Shown piece after piece: positions 57,501 to 64,000 of a stretch of 64,000 nt of DNA. The translations under genes and the position numbers were made by a program. This stretch comes from Kiritimatiellia bacterium (GTDB lineage Bacteria; Verrucomicrobiota; Kiritimatiellia; RFP12; UBA1067), in the NCBI GenBank assembly GCA_017405115.1, contig JAFRBA010000280.1, positions 1 through 64,000 on the forward strand. The letters run 5' to 3'. Numbering within the stretch: the stretch's first letter is position 1; every line of letters starts with the position of its first letter. The notes beneath the pieces are model-generated. The model worked only from the letters and a program-made list of their open reading frames with translations, was not told where the DNA came from and did not search any database.

Positions 57501-57519
57501 TTCCGCATAGAGTTCTCAT
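54502..57519 (-). CDS. Exported alpha-L-rhamnosidase-like glycoside hydrolase (GH106)
   Basis: 1005 aa. Signal peptide MRTLCGTILAAAVTVTYATAG. The N-terminus 'PETWFHIIGGNVSKAGLTADLEALKDAGFGGIQFFHG' and 'LGLTFKMQNCPGWSMSGGPWI' are typical of GH106; the TIM-barrel continues with 'IVDSWECERQTW', 'LAHAKGLSVVYETAFGD' and 'VDCEAFTS', and the C-terminal galactose-binding-like beta domain has 'MLDLGEVRDFARVFVNGHEVAALWAEPYRCDI'. It should release rhamnose from pectin or mucilage. Three in-frame insertions are visible: 57097-57123 (half hairpin), 55051-55140 and 54862-54900. The start at 57519 follows GAGGAGCG. Last gene of its cluster. Confidence 0.87.
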   Translation of the reverse strand: MRTLCGTILAAAVTVTYATAGADSRPETWFHIIGGNVSKAGLTADLEALKDAGFGGIQFFHGQWGEAEAWDGVAEQIPCLSPKWDDLVAHAADECARLGLTFKMQNCPGWSMSGGPWIAPSNAMRKLVCARCGGVGTRRPTVPDIPIPEEYCDADSDWQDVCYLAFPTPEGALGDCVLPCAIETNGNVRVFHFEDPVTIRTLELPSPSQLNHAWSYNPDTHVLFEAKTESGWKIVCDVDYPQGCWQDKVPFSVACGGCDDGGVVATHCEAATWRLTMTAPHSIKLPFVKLHSAARLDNWEGKAGHVLRGLLKRPAPRQDVAAYVPRNAVRVVRPGDVLTGNWTVLRVGHVNMKKVNAPAPKEATGWECDKLDPRGIEANFAGYIGRLVDGPLAGGKLNGMIVDSWECERQTWTWRMPEWFREANGYDVKTILPAVFGWVLDSPAETERILLDWRRTISSLITKNYYGRMAELAHAKGLSVVYETAFGDVVPGDILEYWKYCDTPMCEFWQPYPLDRGGVGHPNFKPVRPCVSAAHLYGKRRVDCEAFTSMSLTWDENFRTLKEQAVRHFARGVTHLVFHTCTHNPQTDGRVPGTSFGSYIGTPFVRGQTWWPFMRSFTDWTANCCAFLERGKPVVDALRYLGDDLDHKPDELEYFPDGFKCDYLNADALFNRLDVKDGRFALPDGMSYAAIWVPPSVAVAQETHARLEELAAKGGRVVLGSADAAVAGLKPQIVATPNLLWYHRVDGDSDCFFVAADEKGYSGEVTFSTQHGEKTLALDLAPFETRLINYSPAGFFFSTGLTGFTRLGEQDNSVNLVNPVKKNAPVSLDSWTLSFPPGWGAPERIELDHLVPWKDLPGVSEEGRAFSGTATYTANVELKMENVECGPDERVCMMLDLGEVRDFARVFVNGHEVAALWAEPYRCDIAPYAKKVVNEIRVEVTSTWFNRLAYDFVQPPGKRKTWTVWNVGGRTPPCLVPGAKLRPSGLLGPVRFLRAESEGLCEALK
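54862..54900. repeat. TACATTCTCCATTTTCAATT phrase repeat
   Basis: AT-rich phrase within the GH106 gene, read in frame as ELKMENVECGP. Related to 48121-48157. Confidence 0.65.
55051..55140. repeat. GACAGGATTAACA palindromic element inside GH106
   Basis: About 90 bp with arms TTTTTTTGACAGGATTAACA and, inverted, TAAATCCTGTCAATCCTGTC. AT-rich against a GC-rich background. Read through in frame (FFSTGLTGFTRLGEQDNSVN). Confidence 0.78.
57097..57123. repeat. Half twin-hairpin element inside GH106
   Basis: 27 bp: GGTAG followed by hairpin GGCGGCGTG/CACGCCGCC. It equals the GGTAG half of the 56-bp element and is read in frame as GGVGTRRPT. Confidence 0.7.
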
Positions 57520-57520
57520 T
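57481..57520. repeat. 40-bp direct repeat, functional copy
   Basis: Encodes the GH106 signal peptide start (MRTLCGTILAAAV). The same 40 bp recurs at 58756-58795 with a single mismatch. Confidence 0.9.
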
Positions 57521-57555
57521 GTGTATTCGCTCCTCAAAATGCTCAAAGTGACAGA

Positions 57556-58698
57556 TTAGAACGATTTCACCGTCACCGCAGATTCACTGCGCATCCGCCA
57601 GGCGAGCCAGCCCGACCAGACGGCGAAGGATACGATCAGCGCTTTCTGCGTGGCTGTCACCCAAGGGCTGAACGGAATGCCCTTCACTTCAAGGCAGACG
57701 ACAAAGAAAGCAACGAGCGCGAGAAGCCAGCAAGTCCACGCCAAGTCGCCGCCCCTGCGGAAACGAGCCGCCAGTATCGGCACTCCGCCCACAACGGCAA
57801 GGTTGCAGGCAATGTTATGCACATCGCCATTCACGTCAAACGGGACAAGCGCGATGACGAGCAGCCCAGCCACGTTGACCGCACCGCCCCAGCCTATCGC
57901 AATTCGCCGCCAGCCGCCCCCAATCCGACGCGCGAGATGCGTCCACACGCCCGCCACGCTCGCCGCCGACAGGAACATCCCCGCCATGAACCAGAAATGG
58001 CACGGCGGATATACGACGCCTCGCACCTTCGTCTCCCCAAGTGCGCTCAGCATCTGCCGGAGTGGATTGTATCCGCCACCCGGATAGGAAAGCGCGGCAA
58101 TCGTGAAGCAGACAAACGCTACGATCCCGCCGACGATGGCGTATCGCCAGATGCCGATACGGCCTTTCGGAACACGCCATTCGCCGCCCCAAAAGAGAGA
58201 CGCAAGAAGGCAGAGCTCGGCAGCAATGTATGTCGGCCCGATCAACGTTCCGCAGACAGGCATCTTCACGAATCGCCCGCCAATCATCAGGTCGGAGAAG
58301 AGCAGCAGTCCTATGCCGCAGATGTAGAGCACCCGTCTCGTCGCCAGCGCCGTTGCGAGCGAGACGGCGGTCAGGACGGAATAGACGCACACGGCGGCGC
58401 TCGCCGCCGACAGAAGTACTGGCGGACGCAGACGGCAAAGCGCAAAGATGGAGAGCGGAACGGCCGCGGCGAAAACAATGCGGCAATCAGGCTTCGCCTC
58501 GCGCAGCTGTCCGACCGTCCAGAGGATCTGCGCAAGCGAGAACCCAGCCACGCCATACAGGAATTCCGGCGACCTCACATAAGCCCCGCGCACGGCGAGG
58601 AACATGTCGCCTATCAAAAACGCGGCGACAAAACCCGCCAGCATCCACGACCTGCGAAAACCGAAATCAAGCCAACTGCATACGCTACACGTGCACAT
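57556..58698 (-). CDS. YhhN-DUF998 membrane fusion protein
   Basis: 380 aa, about 14 hydrophobic helices. The first half has YhhN/TMEM86 (lysoplasmalogenase) features: 'AAFLIGDMFLAVRG', 'YGVAGFSLAQILWTVGQL' and 'GIGLLLFSDLMIGG', including the conserved GD and SD. The second half resembles DUF998 ('ALSYPGGGYNPLRQMLSALGE', 'HFWFMAGMFLSAASVAGVW', 'LVPFDVNGDVHNIACNLAVVGG'). The first module would cleave lyso-plasmalogens or bind ether lipids; the role of the second is unknown. It lies 36 bp upstream of the GH106 gene and starts at 58698 after AAAGGGAAA. A fusion of these two families is unusual. Confidence 0.7.
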   Translation of the reverse strand: MCTCSVCSWLDFGFRRSWMLAGFVAAFLIGDMFLAVRGAYVRSPEFLYGVAGFSLAQILWTVGQLREAKPDCRIVFAAAVPLSIFALCRLRPPVLLSAASAAVCVYSVLTAVSLATALATRRVLYICGIGLLLFSDLMIGGRFVKMPVCGTLIGPTYIAAELCLLASLFWGGEWRVPKGRIGIWRYAIVGGIVAFVCFTIAALSYPGGGYNPLRQMLSALGETKVRGVVYPPCHFWFMAGMFLSAASVAGVWTHLARRIGGGWRRIAIGWGGAVNVAGLLVIALVPFDVNGDVHNIACNLAVVGGVPILAARFRRGGDLAWTCWLLALVAFFVVCLEVKGIPFSPWVTATQKALIVSFAVWSGWLAWRMRSESAVTVKSF

Positions 58699-58731
58699 TA
58701 TTGTTTTCCCTTTGACATTACGCTCCGCGCC

Positions 58732-58794
58732 TCATGGCTTCACGCGGGCACCCGTAACCGCCGCCGCAAGAATTGTTCCGCACAGAGTTCTCAT
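58732..58794 (-). pseudogene. Orphan duplicate of the GH106 signal-peptide start
   Basis: A 20-codon frame, MRTLCGTILAAAVTGARVKP, whose first 13 codons match the GH106 start at DNA level (58756-58795 versus 57481-57520, one mismatch). It overlaps the M14 peptidase stop by ATGA. It is probably the scar of a duplication or rearrangement that once placed another signal-peptide gene here. Confidence 0.75.
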
Positions 58795-60167
58795 TTCACA
58801 CTTGCAACCCTTCGACCTGCTTCAAGACGGTCAAAATTGCGAAGAAGCCTTGTACGCAGCTCGCCAGACACCGACACCGGCACACTTGCACCGGTGGAAT
58901 CGAACGGCACGACGTCGTACTCCACGTCGCCGTTGTCGGCAATCTCGTTGCGCTTCTCAAGGTAGCACTTCAGCCAGACGGCAAGCGCCTCCATCATGTC
59001 GCGCCCAAGATCGCGGAAGTCATCGCCTGTGAGCGTTCTGCCGCCGTGCGCAGTTGCGAACGGGACCTCCCAGAGAGTTACGAGCGAACCGTTGCCGCGA
59101 AGCGCATCCGCCGCAAAATGTTCAAGCGTCTGCCCCTTCATGTAGTTGGCGGACGAATTCCACCTGACGCCGAAAGGAACGTCGTCGGAAGCAAGATACG
59201 TAAAGGCCCCCTTCTGAATGCGTTCCAACGTCAGCGCGAAGGACCTTTGGCGTTCGGCATCTTCTGGATTGGGCAGCCCCGTCTGAAAAAGGCGTCCAAC
59301 CGAGTGGATCGCGGGATTGTGAAAGTCCATCACCACATCAGGGCGTTCATCTCGCACGATCCGCTCTATCGCGGCGATTTCCGCGTATATCGGTTCGCGC
59401 GAAGGATGATAGTCCCGGTTGTGGTCGCGGGGAATCCGATTCTTCCCCTGATCGCCGTCCACGACGCCATCGAAATCAACAAACGGAACCACGATCATCT
59501 GCACATTCTTTCTTATCCATTCGCCAAGGGCGTCTTGCGCGAAGGCCTGCGCGGCAATCCCCTCGATGACATAGGTTGCCGTAGCCTCGTTCGCATGATG
59601 TCTGGACGTGAACAAGAACCTATATTTAGGAGATGACAGGTTGCCAAACCTCGCCATCGGAACTGGCCGCTTCCTCCGTGACGTCAGCGCAAGCGTCTCT
59701 TCGTGGAACACTTCATGGCTCTTCCCATGTACCGCGAGAAACGACCGCCAGTGCGACGGATCGTATTGCAGGCATTGCGCGAAGCGCACTTCCTTGTCAT
59801 CAGGGCCAAAGGAATATTCAAACCCGTGCCTGTCGCACCGGACTCCCTGTTCGTAGCGCCATGTGCGCCCTCCGTCATGCGAGACCGCAGGTCCATAGTC
59901 GCCAACCGCACCGTCGCAATCGCCAAACCGGTCGCTCCGAAGCGCGAAAGAAAGGGTGCGCCCCTGTGCGCCACGGACCGAAAAGCACCAGCGGAACCAC
60001 CAGCCATCGGTATCGCGGATTTCGTATTCGACGACATGCTTATCGCCTTCGGACTCCACAAGACGCCCGTTGCCTCCCGGAATCGTTCCGTCCACGACTA
60101 TCTGTTCTACGCCCGCCACTATCTGCTGGCAAGCGAGAACCACCACCGCCATAATCATGTTCTTCAT
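58791..60167 (-). CDS. Exported M14-family zinc carboxypeptidase-like protein
   Basis: 458 aa. Signal peptide MKNMIMAVVVLACQQIVAG. An N-terminal beta domain ('DGWWFRWCFSVRGAQGRTLSF') resembles that of cytosolic-carboxypeptidase-like M14 members. The zinc site is HHANEAT (His191, Glu194) with 'VVMDFHNPA' giving the second His; 'RDHNRDY' lies in the substrate region. It would trim C-terminal residues or act as an amidase on glycopeptides. The start at 60167 is chosen as the first Met of the signal peptide. It sits between the FAD oxidoreductase (17 bp upstream) and the YhhN fusion. Confidence 0.8.
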   Translation of the reverse strand: MKNMIMAVVVLACQQIVAGVEQIVVDGTIPGGNGRLVESEGDKHVVEYEIRDTDGWWFRWCFSVRGAQGRTLSFALRSDRFGDCDGAVGDYGPAVSHDGGRTWRYEQGVRCDRHGFEYSFGPDDKEVRFAQCLQYDPSHWRSFLAVHGKSHEVFHEETLALTSRRKRPVPMARFGNLSSPKYRFLFTSRHHANEATATYVIEGIAAQAFAQDALGEWIRKNVQMIVVPFVDFDGVVDGDQGKNRIPRDHNRDYHPSREPIYAEIAAIERIVRDERPDVVMDFHNPAIHSVGRLFQTGLPNPEDAERQRSFALTLERIQKGAFTYLASDDVPFGVRWNSSANYMKGQTLEHFAADALRGNGSLVTLWEVPFATAHGGRTLTGDDFRDLGRDMMEALAVWLKCYLEKRNEIADNGDVEYDVVPFDSTGASVPVSVSGELRTRLLRNFDRLEAGRRVASVK

Positions 60168-60184
60168 TCGTGCCAACCTTTCAA

Positions 60185-61585
60185 CTACAGGGAAACGCCT
60201 CGTTTCATCAGCTCCAAGCGCACCTCGCCTGCCGCGACTTCGCGCGGCGTCCGTCCGGACTTGGCCGCCAGCGCCGCCGCAACGCCCGCCGCCTCGCCCA
60301 TGGCCATGCAGGGCGTCATCACCCGATAGCTCGCATGCGCGCGATGCGTGCCGGAAATGCACCTTCCCGCCGTGAGCAGCCCCTTTACGCCCTTCGGCAG
60401 GAACGCCCCGTAGCGAATGTCGTAAGGCTTCGCCGGGTGCGAATGCCCCTCTGCCTGCCCACCGCCCTTCGGATTGTGGATGTCAATCAGGAACCATGCA
60501 TCGTGCACTACCGCATCCGCGTACTTGCGCCCGTCGAGGAGATCGTCGTCTACCACCATCGCGTCACCCATCACGCGACGCGTCTCCCGAACGCCCAGCG
60601 TGTCCGCCGTCGATTTCACGCGACACATCTCGTAGCCCGGCACATGCCTGCGAAGAAACGTCACGCACATGTCGATCTGCCGCCGCAGCTCGGCGTCCGC
60701 CTTGCCGATGGCCGCCGGGTCCAATGCGTCCACACCGTTGACCTGCGTGGCGTTGACGCTGCGCTCGCCCGGATAGAAGGTACGGTGGAGGCGCACGATT
60801 GTTACGTTCTCGGGCAGTTCGCCCGCTTCGTTCATGCGCTTGCAGAGGGCGCGGTACTCTTCGCCGGAAGGGAGTTTTACAGGATCGGTCCCTCCCCATG
60901 CCGTGATTCCGACCCGCTCGTCCACGCCGTCGACAACGAACTCGAGGGACGACGGCTGCGTCGCACCGTCCGCATCACGCCCGATCCTGAACTCCGCGCC
61001 CGCTGACGCGGCGACGCGTCCGTCGCCGGTTGCGTCAACAAACGTCTTTGCCAATATCCTGCGCAGACCCTTCGGCGTATCGACGACAAGCCCGACGACG
61101 CGGTTCTGGTCCATGACGGCGTCGACGACCGACGCGCAGAGGAGAACCGAGACTCCTGCGTCGGCGCACAGCTTCGCCAATATCCCCTTGGCCTCTTCAT
61201 GGTCGATGTGCTCCTCCGGCCCGTTGCGCGTCATCACCTTCTGTGCGCCAAGATGCCTCTCGTTGAGAAGGCGACGCACCTCATCGGCCATCGTGCCGGA
61301 GCTAACCCTGCCAAGGATGGGCGAGACATGCCCGAGCGTAAGGTTTCCGCCAAGGCAGCCGAACCGCTCGACAAGTACGGTCTTCGCCCCCATGCGCGCC
61401 GCGCTTACCGCCGCGCATACGCCCGCAGGTCCGCCGCCTGACACAACCACATCGGCGTCAAGCCATGTCTTCGCATTCGGAACTCTCTCGGAAACAGCCG
61501 CTCTTGCAGAACCAACGCCTCCCGCCGCTCCTGCTATGGCCGCAAGCGAAAAACCTTTCAAGAAAACTCTACGTTCGTATTCCAT
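60185..61585 (-). CDS. Exported FAD-dependent oxidoreductase (FAD_oxidored family)
   Basis: 466 aa. The N-terminus 'ERRVFLKGFSLAAIAGAAGG' looks like a Tat signal with RR-x-FLK. FAD-binding GxGxxG-type 'ADVVVSGGGPAGVCAAVSAARMGAKTVLVERFGCLGGNLT' follows, then 'KTFVDATGDGRVAASAGAEF' and the C-terminal 'GLLTAGRCISGTHRAHASYRVMTPCMAMGEAAGVAAALA'. The family is common in Verrucomicrobia and Planctomycetes saccharolytic loci, where such enzymes may oxidise sugars or unusual glycans after Tat export; the substrate is unknown. Start follows AAAGGAAAG. Confidence 0.86.
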   Translation of the reverse strand: MEYERRVFLKGFSLAAIAGAAGGVGSARAAVSERVPNAKTWLDADVVVSGGGPAGVCAAVSAARMGAKTVLVERFGCLGGNLTLGHVSPILGRVSSGTMADEVRRLLNERHLGAQKVMTRNGPEEHIDHEEAKGILAKLCADAGVSVLLCASVVDAVMDQNRVVGLVVDTPKGLRRILAKTFVDATGDGRVAASAGAEFRIGRDADGATQPSSLEFVVDGVDERVGITAWGGTDPVKLPSGEEYRALCKRMNEAGELPENVTIVRLHRTFYPGERSVNATQVNGVDALDPAAIGKADAELRRQIDMCVTFLRRHVPGYEMCRVKSTADTLGVRETRRVMGDAMVVDDDLLDGRKYADAVVHDAWFLIDIHNPKGGGQAEGHSHPAKPYDIRYGAFLPKGVKGLLTAGRCISGTHRAHASYRVMTPCMAMGEAAGVAAALAAKSGRTPREVAAGEVRLELMKRGVSL

Positions 61586-61621
61586 GTTCTTTCCTTTGCC
61601 ATGTTCGCATATGAGAAACCG

Positions 61622-63466
61622 TTAGTTGTAGCCGAGATGGGGAACAAGGCGAAACCAGCAGGTCTCGCCCTTCATTACCTCAACATGGAATCGATTGCCG
61701 GAAACGGGCTCTTCCATGCCAGACTTGAGGTTAACGACACGGCATGGAAACGGCAGCTCGAAGTCTACCTTGCGGTCCCAGAGACCGTGCACAGAGAGGA
61801 AGCCGCCGTTCATGTCGACGGACAGCGTGCACTCCGGCACGGGCACATATCCCCCGGCATCCTTGACCCGCCTGCATATCTCCGCAGTGCCCATGAGCTC
61901 GGTGCGGCTGTCGAATGTTATTAGGGTCTTGTACGCCTTGGATATCCACGGGTTTGCCTCGAGGTCCTTTTTAAGATAGCTGTCGAACGGCACGCCGGAG
62001 CGGGCTATTTCGCGCACAAAGGCGTCGAGGCTGCATGCTGTCTTGCCGCACCCATCCGGATGCTGCTTCGACAAAAGGTCTTCGGAATCGATGACCAGCG
62101 CAGCCGACGGACGCCACTGCATGCGTGGACCAAGATACGCGTCGCGTGCGTCGCGAACGGTTGCCGCGATTTCTGCCGCGATTTCGGGCGGCGAATACCA
62201 CCCGCCGCCCATGTCGAAATACCACCAGCCCGCGTTTCTCGCAATCATCGCTCCTGCGGTCTTGCGGTTGATCATGCGCCACTCTTCGGGGTTCTTCGCC
62301 CGGCTTACCATCCTGTCGTGGTACTTTGGCCGGTTTGGATCGCGGATGATCCACGGATAGAGATCATGCTCGCAGACAAGCAGCTTTCCGTGCAGATGAA
62401 ACGACGCAACGGGCGGCTTGACGCCAAGCGGCTCGCTTGGCGCCCGCAAGGAATACGCAGCCTGCGGAACCATGCCGTCGACGTATTTCGAATTGAGAAA
62501 TTCCCAGATGTCGTGGGAGGAGCAATAACTTGCGCCAAAAGCGCCCATGCACCACCTGAACGCGACAATGTCCTTTTCAAAGCACTCTTTCGTGTGACGC
62601 GCCAGCTCGTCAATAAGACGCTGCGGCCACAGCTTCAGGAACCTGTCGTAGTCCGTCTCGCCGCTTGCGGCAAACGCCGCCTTGGCGCATTCCGAGAAAT
62701 CGCCCTGCGCGGTCGCGAACTGCGCGTCGTGGAATCCGCCAAAATGGACGCCTACGATGCGCTTCGACATTCCAGTTTCCTTCAATCCTGCGACGACCGC
62801 CGCGATGTTAGCCTTCACCTCCTCGCGCCAGCGGCGCGAACACATGGAAGTCCAGCACCATTCCCATTTGGCGGGAGGGCTGTTTGTGTTTACTGGATCA
62901 AGCGCGGCACGTGCGCCCTTCACGTGGACGCCGTTGCCGAACAAGTAGCCGCCATCCCTGGAACGCCACGCCTCCTCTGGATGCCAATAGACGTAGTCGA
63001 TCGGCGGATCGACGCGAAGTGTGACGAGCCACAGCGCGTTAGTGGCCGTGAGCATCGCCTTGCGGATCGTGCGCACGGCGCTTTCTGGGTCAAAGCCGTC
63101 CTTGGACCAGGGCGACTTTGGAAACCACGGCGAGCCGCGAAAGCCGACGTTGGCGACCAAGAGGCGGACACCGCTCTCAGACATCACCTTGCCGGAGAAT
63201 ACGTTTGCCTTCCCGCCAGCCGAATGGCCCTTGAACAATATAGGAGCTTCCGGCTTGCCGTCGACAAGAAGAGTGGCGATGCCGTTGCGCCGTTCGACCT
63301 TCGCAGTGTGGTCCACGTCGGCGCGGCACATCGCCTCGAACGCCGCCGCGTCCGCCATGTCCGCGCTGAAATCCATTGCGCGGCCATTCTGCGGATCGTC
63401 GAGGAACGTCCCGTCGTCAGGCATCCACCCGGCGGTCAGGGCGCAGAATACAAGGCATGCACACAT
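61622..63466 (-). CDS. Exported glycoside-hydrolase-like protein (GH42-like TIM barrel), copy 2
   Basis: 614 aa. A short signal peptide (MCACLVFCALTAG) precedes a beta domain and a TIM-barrel region: 'LLVANVGFRGSPWFPKSPW', 'VTLRVDPPIDYVYWHPEEAW', 'IVGVHFGGFHDAQF', 'VAFRWCMGAFGASYCSSHDIWEFLNSKYVDG', 'GWWYFDMGGGWYSPPEIAAEI', ending with a flavodoxin-like 'LITFDSRTELMGTAEICRRVKDAGGYV' and a beta tail. This resembles GH42-type beta-galactosidase relatives, but catalytic Glu residues are not certain. A closely similar gene lies 3 bp upstream, so they form a tandem pair. The start at 63466 is the first possible Met after that stop. Confidence 0.68.
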   Translation of the reverse strand: MCACLVFCALTAGWMPDDGTFLDDPQNGRAMDFSADMADAAAFEAMCRADVDHTAKVERRNGIATLLVDGKPEAPILFKGHSAGGKANVFSGKVMSESGVRLLVANVGFRGSPWFPKSPWSKDGFDPESAVRTIRKAMLTATNALWLVTLRVDPPIDYVYWHPEEAWRSRDGGYLFGNGVHVKGARAALDPVNTNSPPAKWEWCWTSMCSRRWREEVKANIAAVVAGLKETGMSKRIVGVHFGGFHDAQFATAQGDFSECAKAAFAASGETDYDRFLKLWPQRLIDELARHTKECFEKDIVAFRWCMGAFGASYCSSHDIWEFLNSKYVDGMVPQAAYSLRAPSEPLGVKPPVASFHLHGKLLVCEHDLYPWIIRDPNRPKYHDRMVSRAKNPEEWRMINRKTAGAMIARNAGWWYFDMGGGWYSPPEIAAEIAATVRDARDAYLGPRMQWRPSAALVIDSEDLLSKQHPDGCGKTACSLDAFVREIARSGVPFDSYLKKDLEANPWISKAYKTLITFDSRTELMGTAEICRRVKDAGGYVPVPECTLSVDMNGGFLSVHGLWDRKVDFELPFPCRVVNLKSGMEEPVSGNRFHVEVMKGETCWFRLVPHLGYN

Positions 63467-63469
63467 AAG

Positions 63470-64000
63470 CTAAAGACTGGAAACAAGTCGGAACCAGCAA
63501 CTCTCGCCTCTCATCACCTCAATGTGAAGCTTGTTGCCGTTCACCGTCTCTTCCGCTCCGGACTTGAGGTTTATGACGCGGCATGGGAATGGCAACTCGA
63601 AGTCAACCTTGCAGTCCTTGAGTCCGTGAATGGAAATAAAATCGCTGTTCATGTCAACGGAAACCGTGCATTCCGGGACAGGAACATATCCGCCGGCCTC
63701 CCTGACGCGGCGCTGTATCTCGGCAGTTCCCATCAGCTTCGTCCTGCTGTCGAACGTTAATATCGTCTTGTATTCGCCGGCAAGCTCGGGCCTGTTGTCC
63801 AGATCGGATTTCAGATACACGTCGAACGGCACTCCGGAACGCGAAATCTCGCGCATGAAATGGTCGATGATGCATTGGGGCTTTTCACAGCCGTCGGCAT
63901 GCTGCAAAGAAAGCAGGGACTCGTCATCTATTGCCACGGCTGCGGACGGATGCCACTGTCTGCCGGACGGCTTGACGTAGATTTCACTGACGTCCCGGAC
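63470..64000 (-). CDS. Glycoside-hydrolase-like protein, copy 1, 3' part only
   Basis: The frame is open to the right window edge (176 codons), so the 5' part is missing. It aligns with the C-terminus of the downstream gene nearly residue for residue ('GVPFDVYLKSDLD', 'TILTFDSRTKLMGTAEIQRRVREAGGYVPVPECTVSVDMN', 'VDFELPFPCRVINLKSG'). The two genes are tandem paralogues with the same predicted role, probably with different substrates. Stop at 63470, 3 bp before the next start. Confidence 0.75.
   Translation of the reverse strand, partial: VRDVSEIYVKPSGRQWHPSAAVAIDDESLLSLQHADGCEKPQCIIDHFMREISRSGVPFDVYLKSDLDNRPELAGEYKTILTFDSRTKLMGTAEIQRRVREAGGYVPVPECTVSVDMNSDFISIHGLKDCKVDFELPFPCRVINLKSGAEETVNGNKLHIEVMRGESCWFRLVSSL

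Noticed and set aside
1..64000. tRNA, rRNA, tmRNA or RNase P RNA genes
   Set aside because: No characteristic conserved sequences were recognised by eye on either strand; a covariance-model search would be needed to be certain.

Overview
The window looks like a GC-rich Gram-negative chromosome fragment from the PVC side of the tree, most likely an uncultured gut-type Kiritimatiellota or Verrucomicrobiota. This is inference from gene content: BspA-like leucine-rich repeats with InlB-type repeats, a DUF5107/TPR protein beside a XylR-like regulator, GH106 rhamnosidase, Mla lipid transport, type II-style pseudopilin, formylglycine-enzyme-domain protein with Hanks kinase and ECF sigma factor, and many DUF234/DUF4143 ATPases. 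No rRNA, tRNA or CRISPR array was recognised. Nearly all genes lie on the minus strand; only dinB, the XylR-like regulator and the inositol-phosphatase gene are on the plus strand.

Layout: 1-6.1 kb, two large exported proteins (one cut by the window edge). 6.4-12.3 kb, a surface-polysaccharide operon of glycosyltransferases, a methyltransferase and a flippase, mostly coupled by ATGA overlaps. 12.3-15.9 kb, trhP and dinB back to back, then rpsP-rplS. 16-20.6 kb, a chromate-transporter/transglutaminase reading frame with no stop between the two parts. 20.7-32.5 kb, an accessory zone with four ATPase-nuclease genes, each with its own private set of short repeats around its promoter, plus a secreted zinc-finger protein, a coiled-coil membrane protein and a sulfatase-modifying-factor/kinase/sigma operon. 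32.6-43.6 kb, housekeeping: metalloprotease, mlaEFD, priA, pseudopilin, CDP-alcohol phosphatidyltransferase, sir2, DnaJ/TerB protein, htpX, phosphodiesterase. 43.7-52.7 kb, carbohydrate genes with the XylR-like regulator. 52.7-54.4 kb, pseudouridine synthase and PAS protein. 54.5-64 kb, a second saccharolytic cluster: GH106, a YhhN-DUF998 membrane fusion, M14 peptidase, FAD oxidoreductase and two tandem glycosidase-like paralogues.

Three signals run across the window. (1) Promoters share an extended -10 element (TGnTATAAT), and at least twelve genes start 6-11 nt after it, so they should give leaderless or nearly leaderless mRNAs; this also fixes several start codons. (2) Short interspersed repeats, including a 56-bp twin-hairpin element bounded by GGTAG/CTACC and several AT-rich phrase repeats, are inserted in frame inside unrelated proteins; one TPR protein carries at least six. 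(3) Each PD-(D/E)XK-type ATPase gene has two to four copies of a 7-23 bp word, unique to that gene, next to its promoter. The third pattern is the best candidate for an undescribed regulatory or selfish system.
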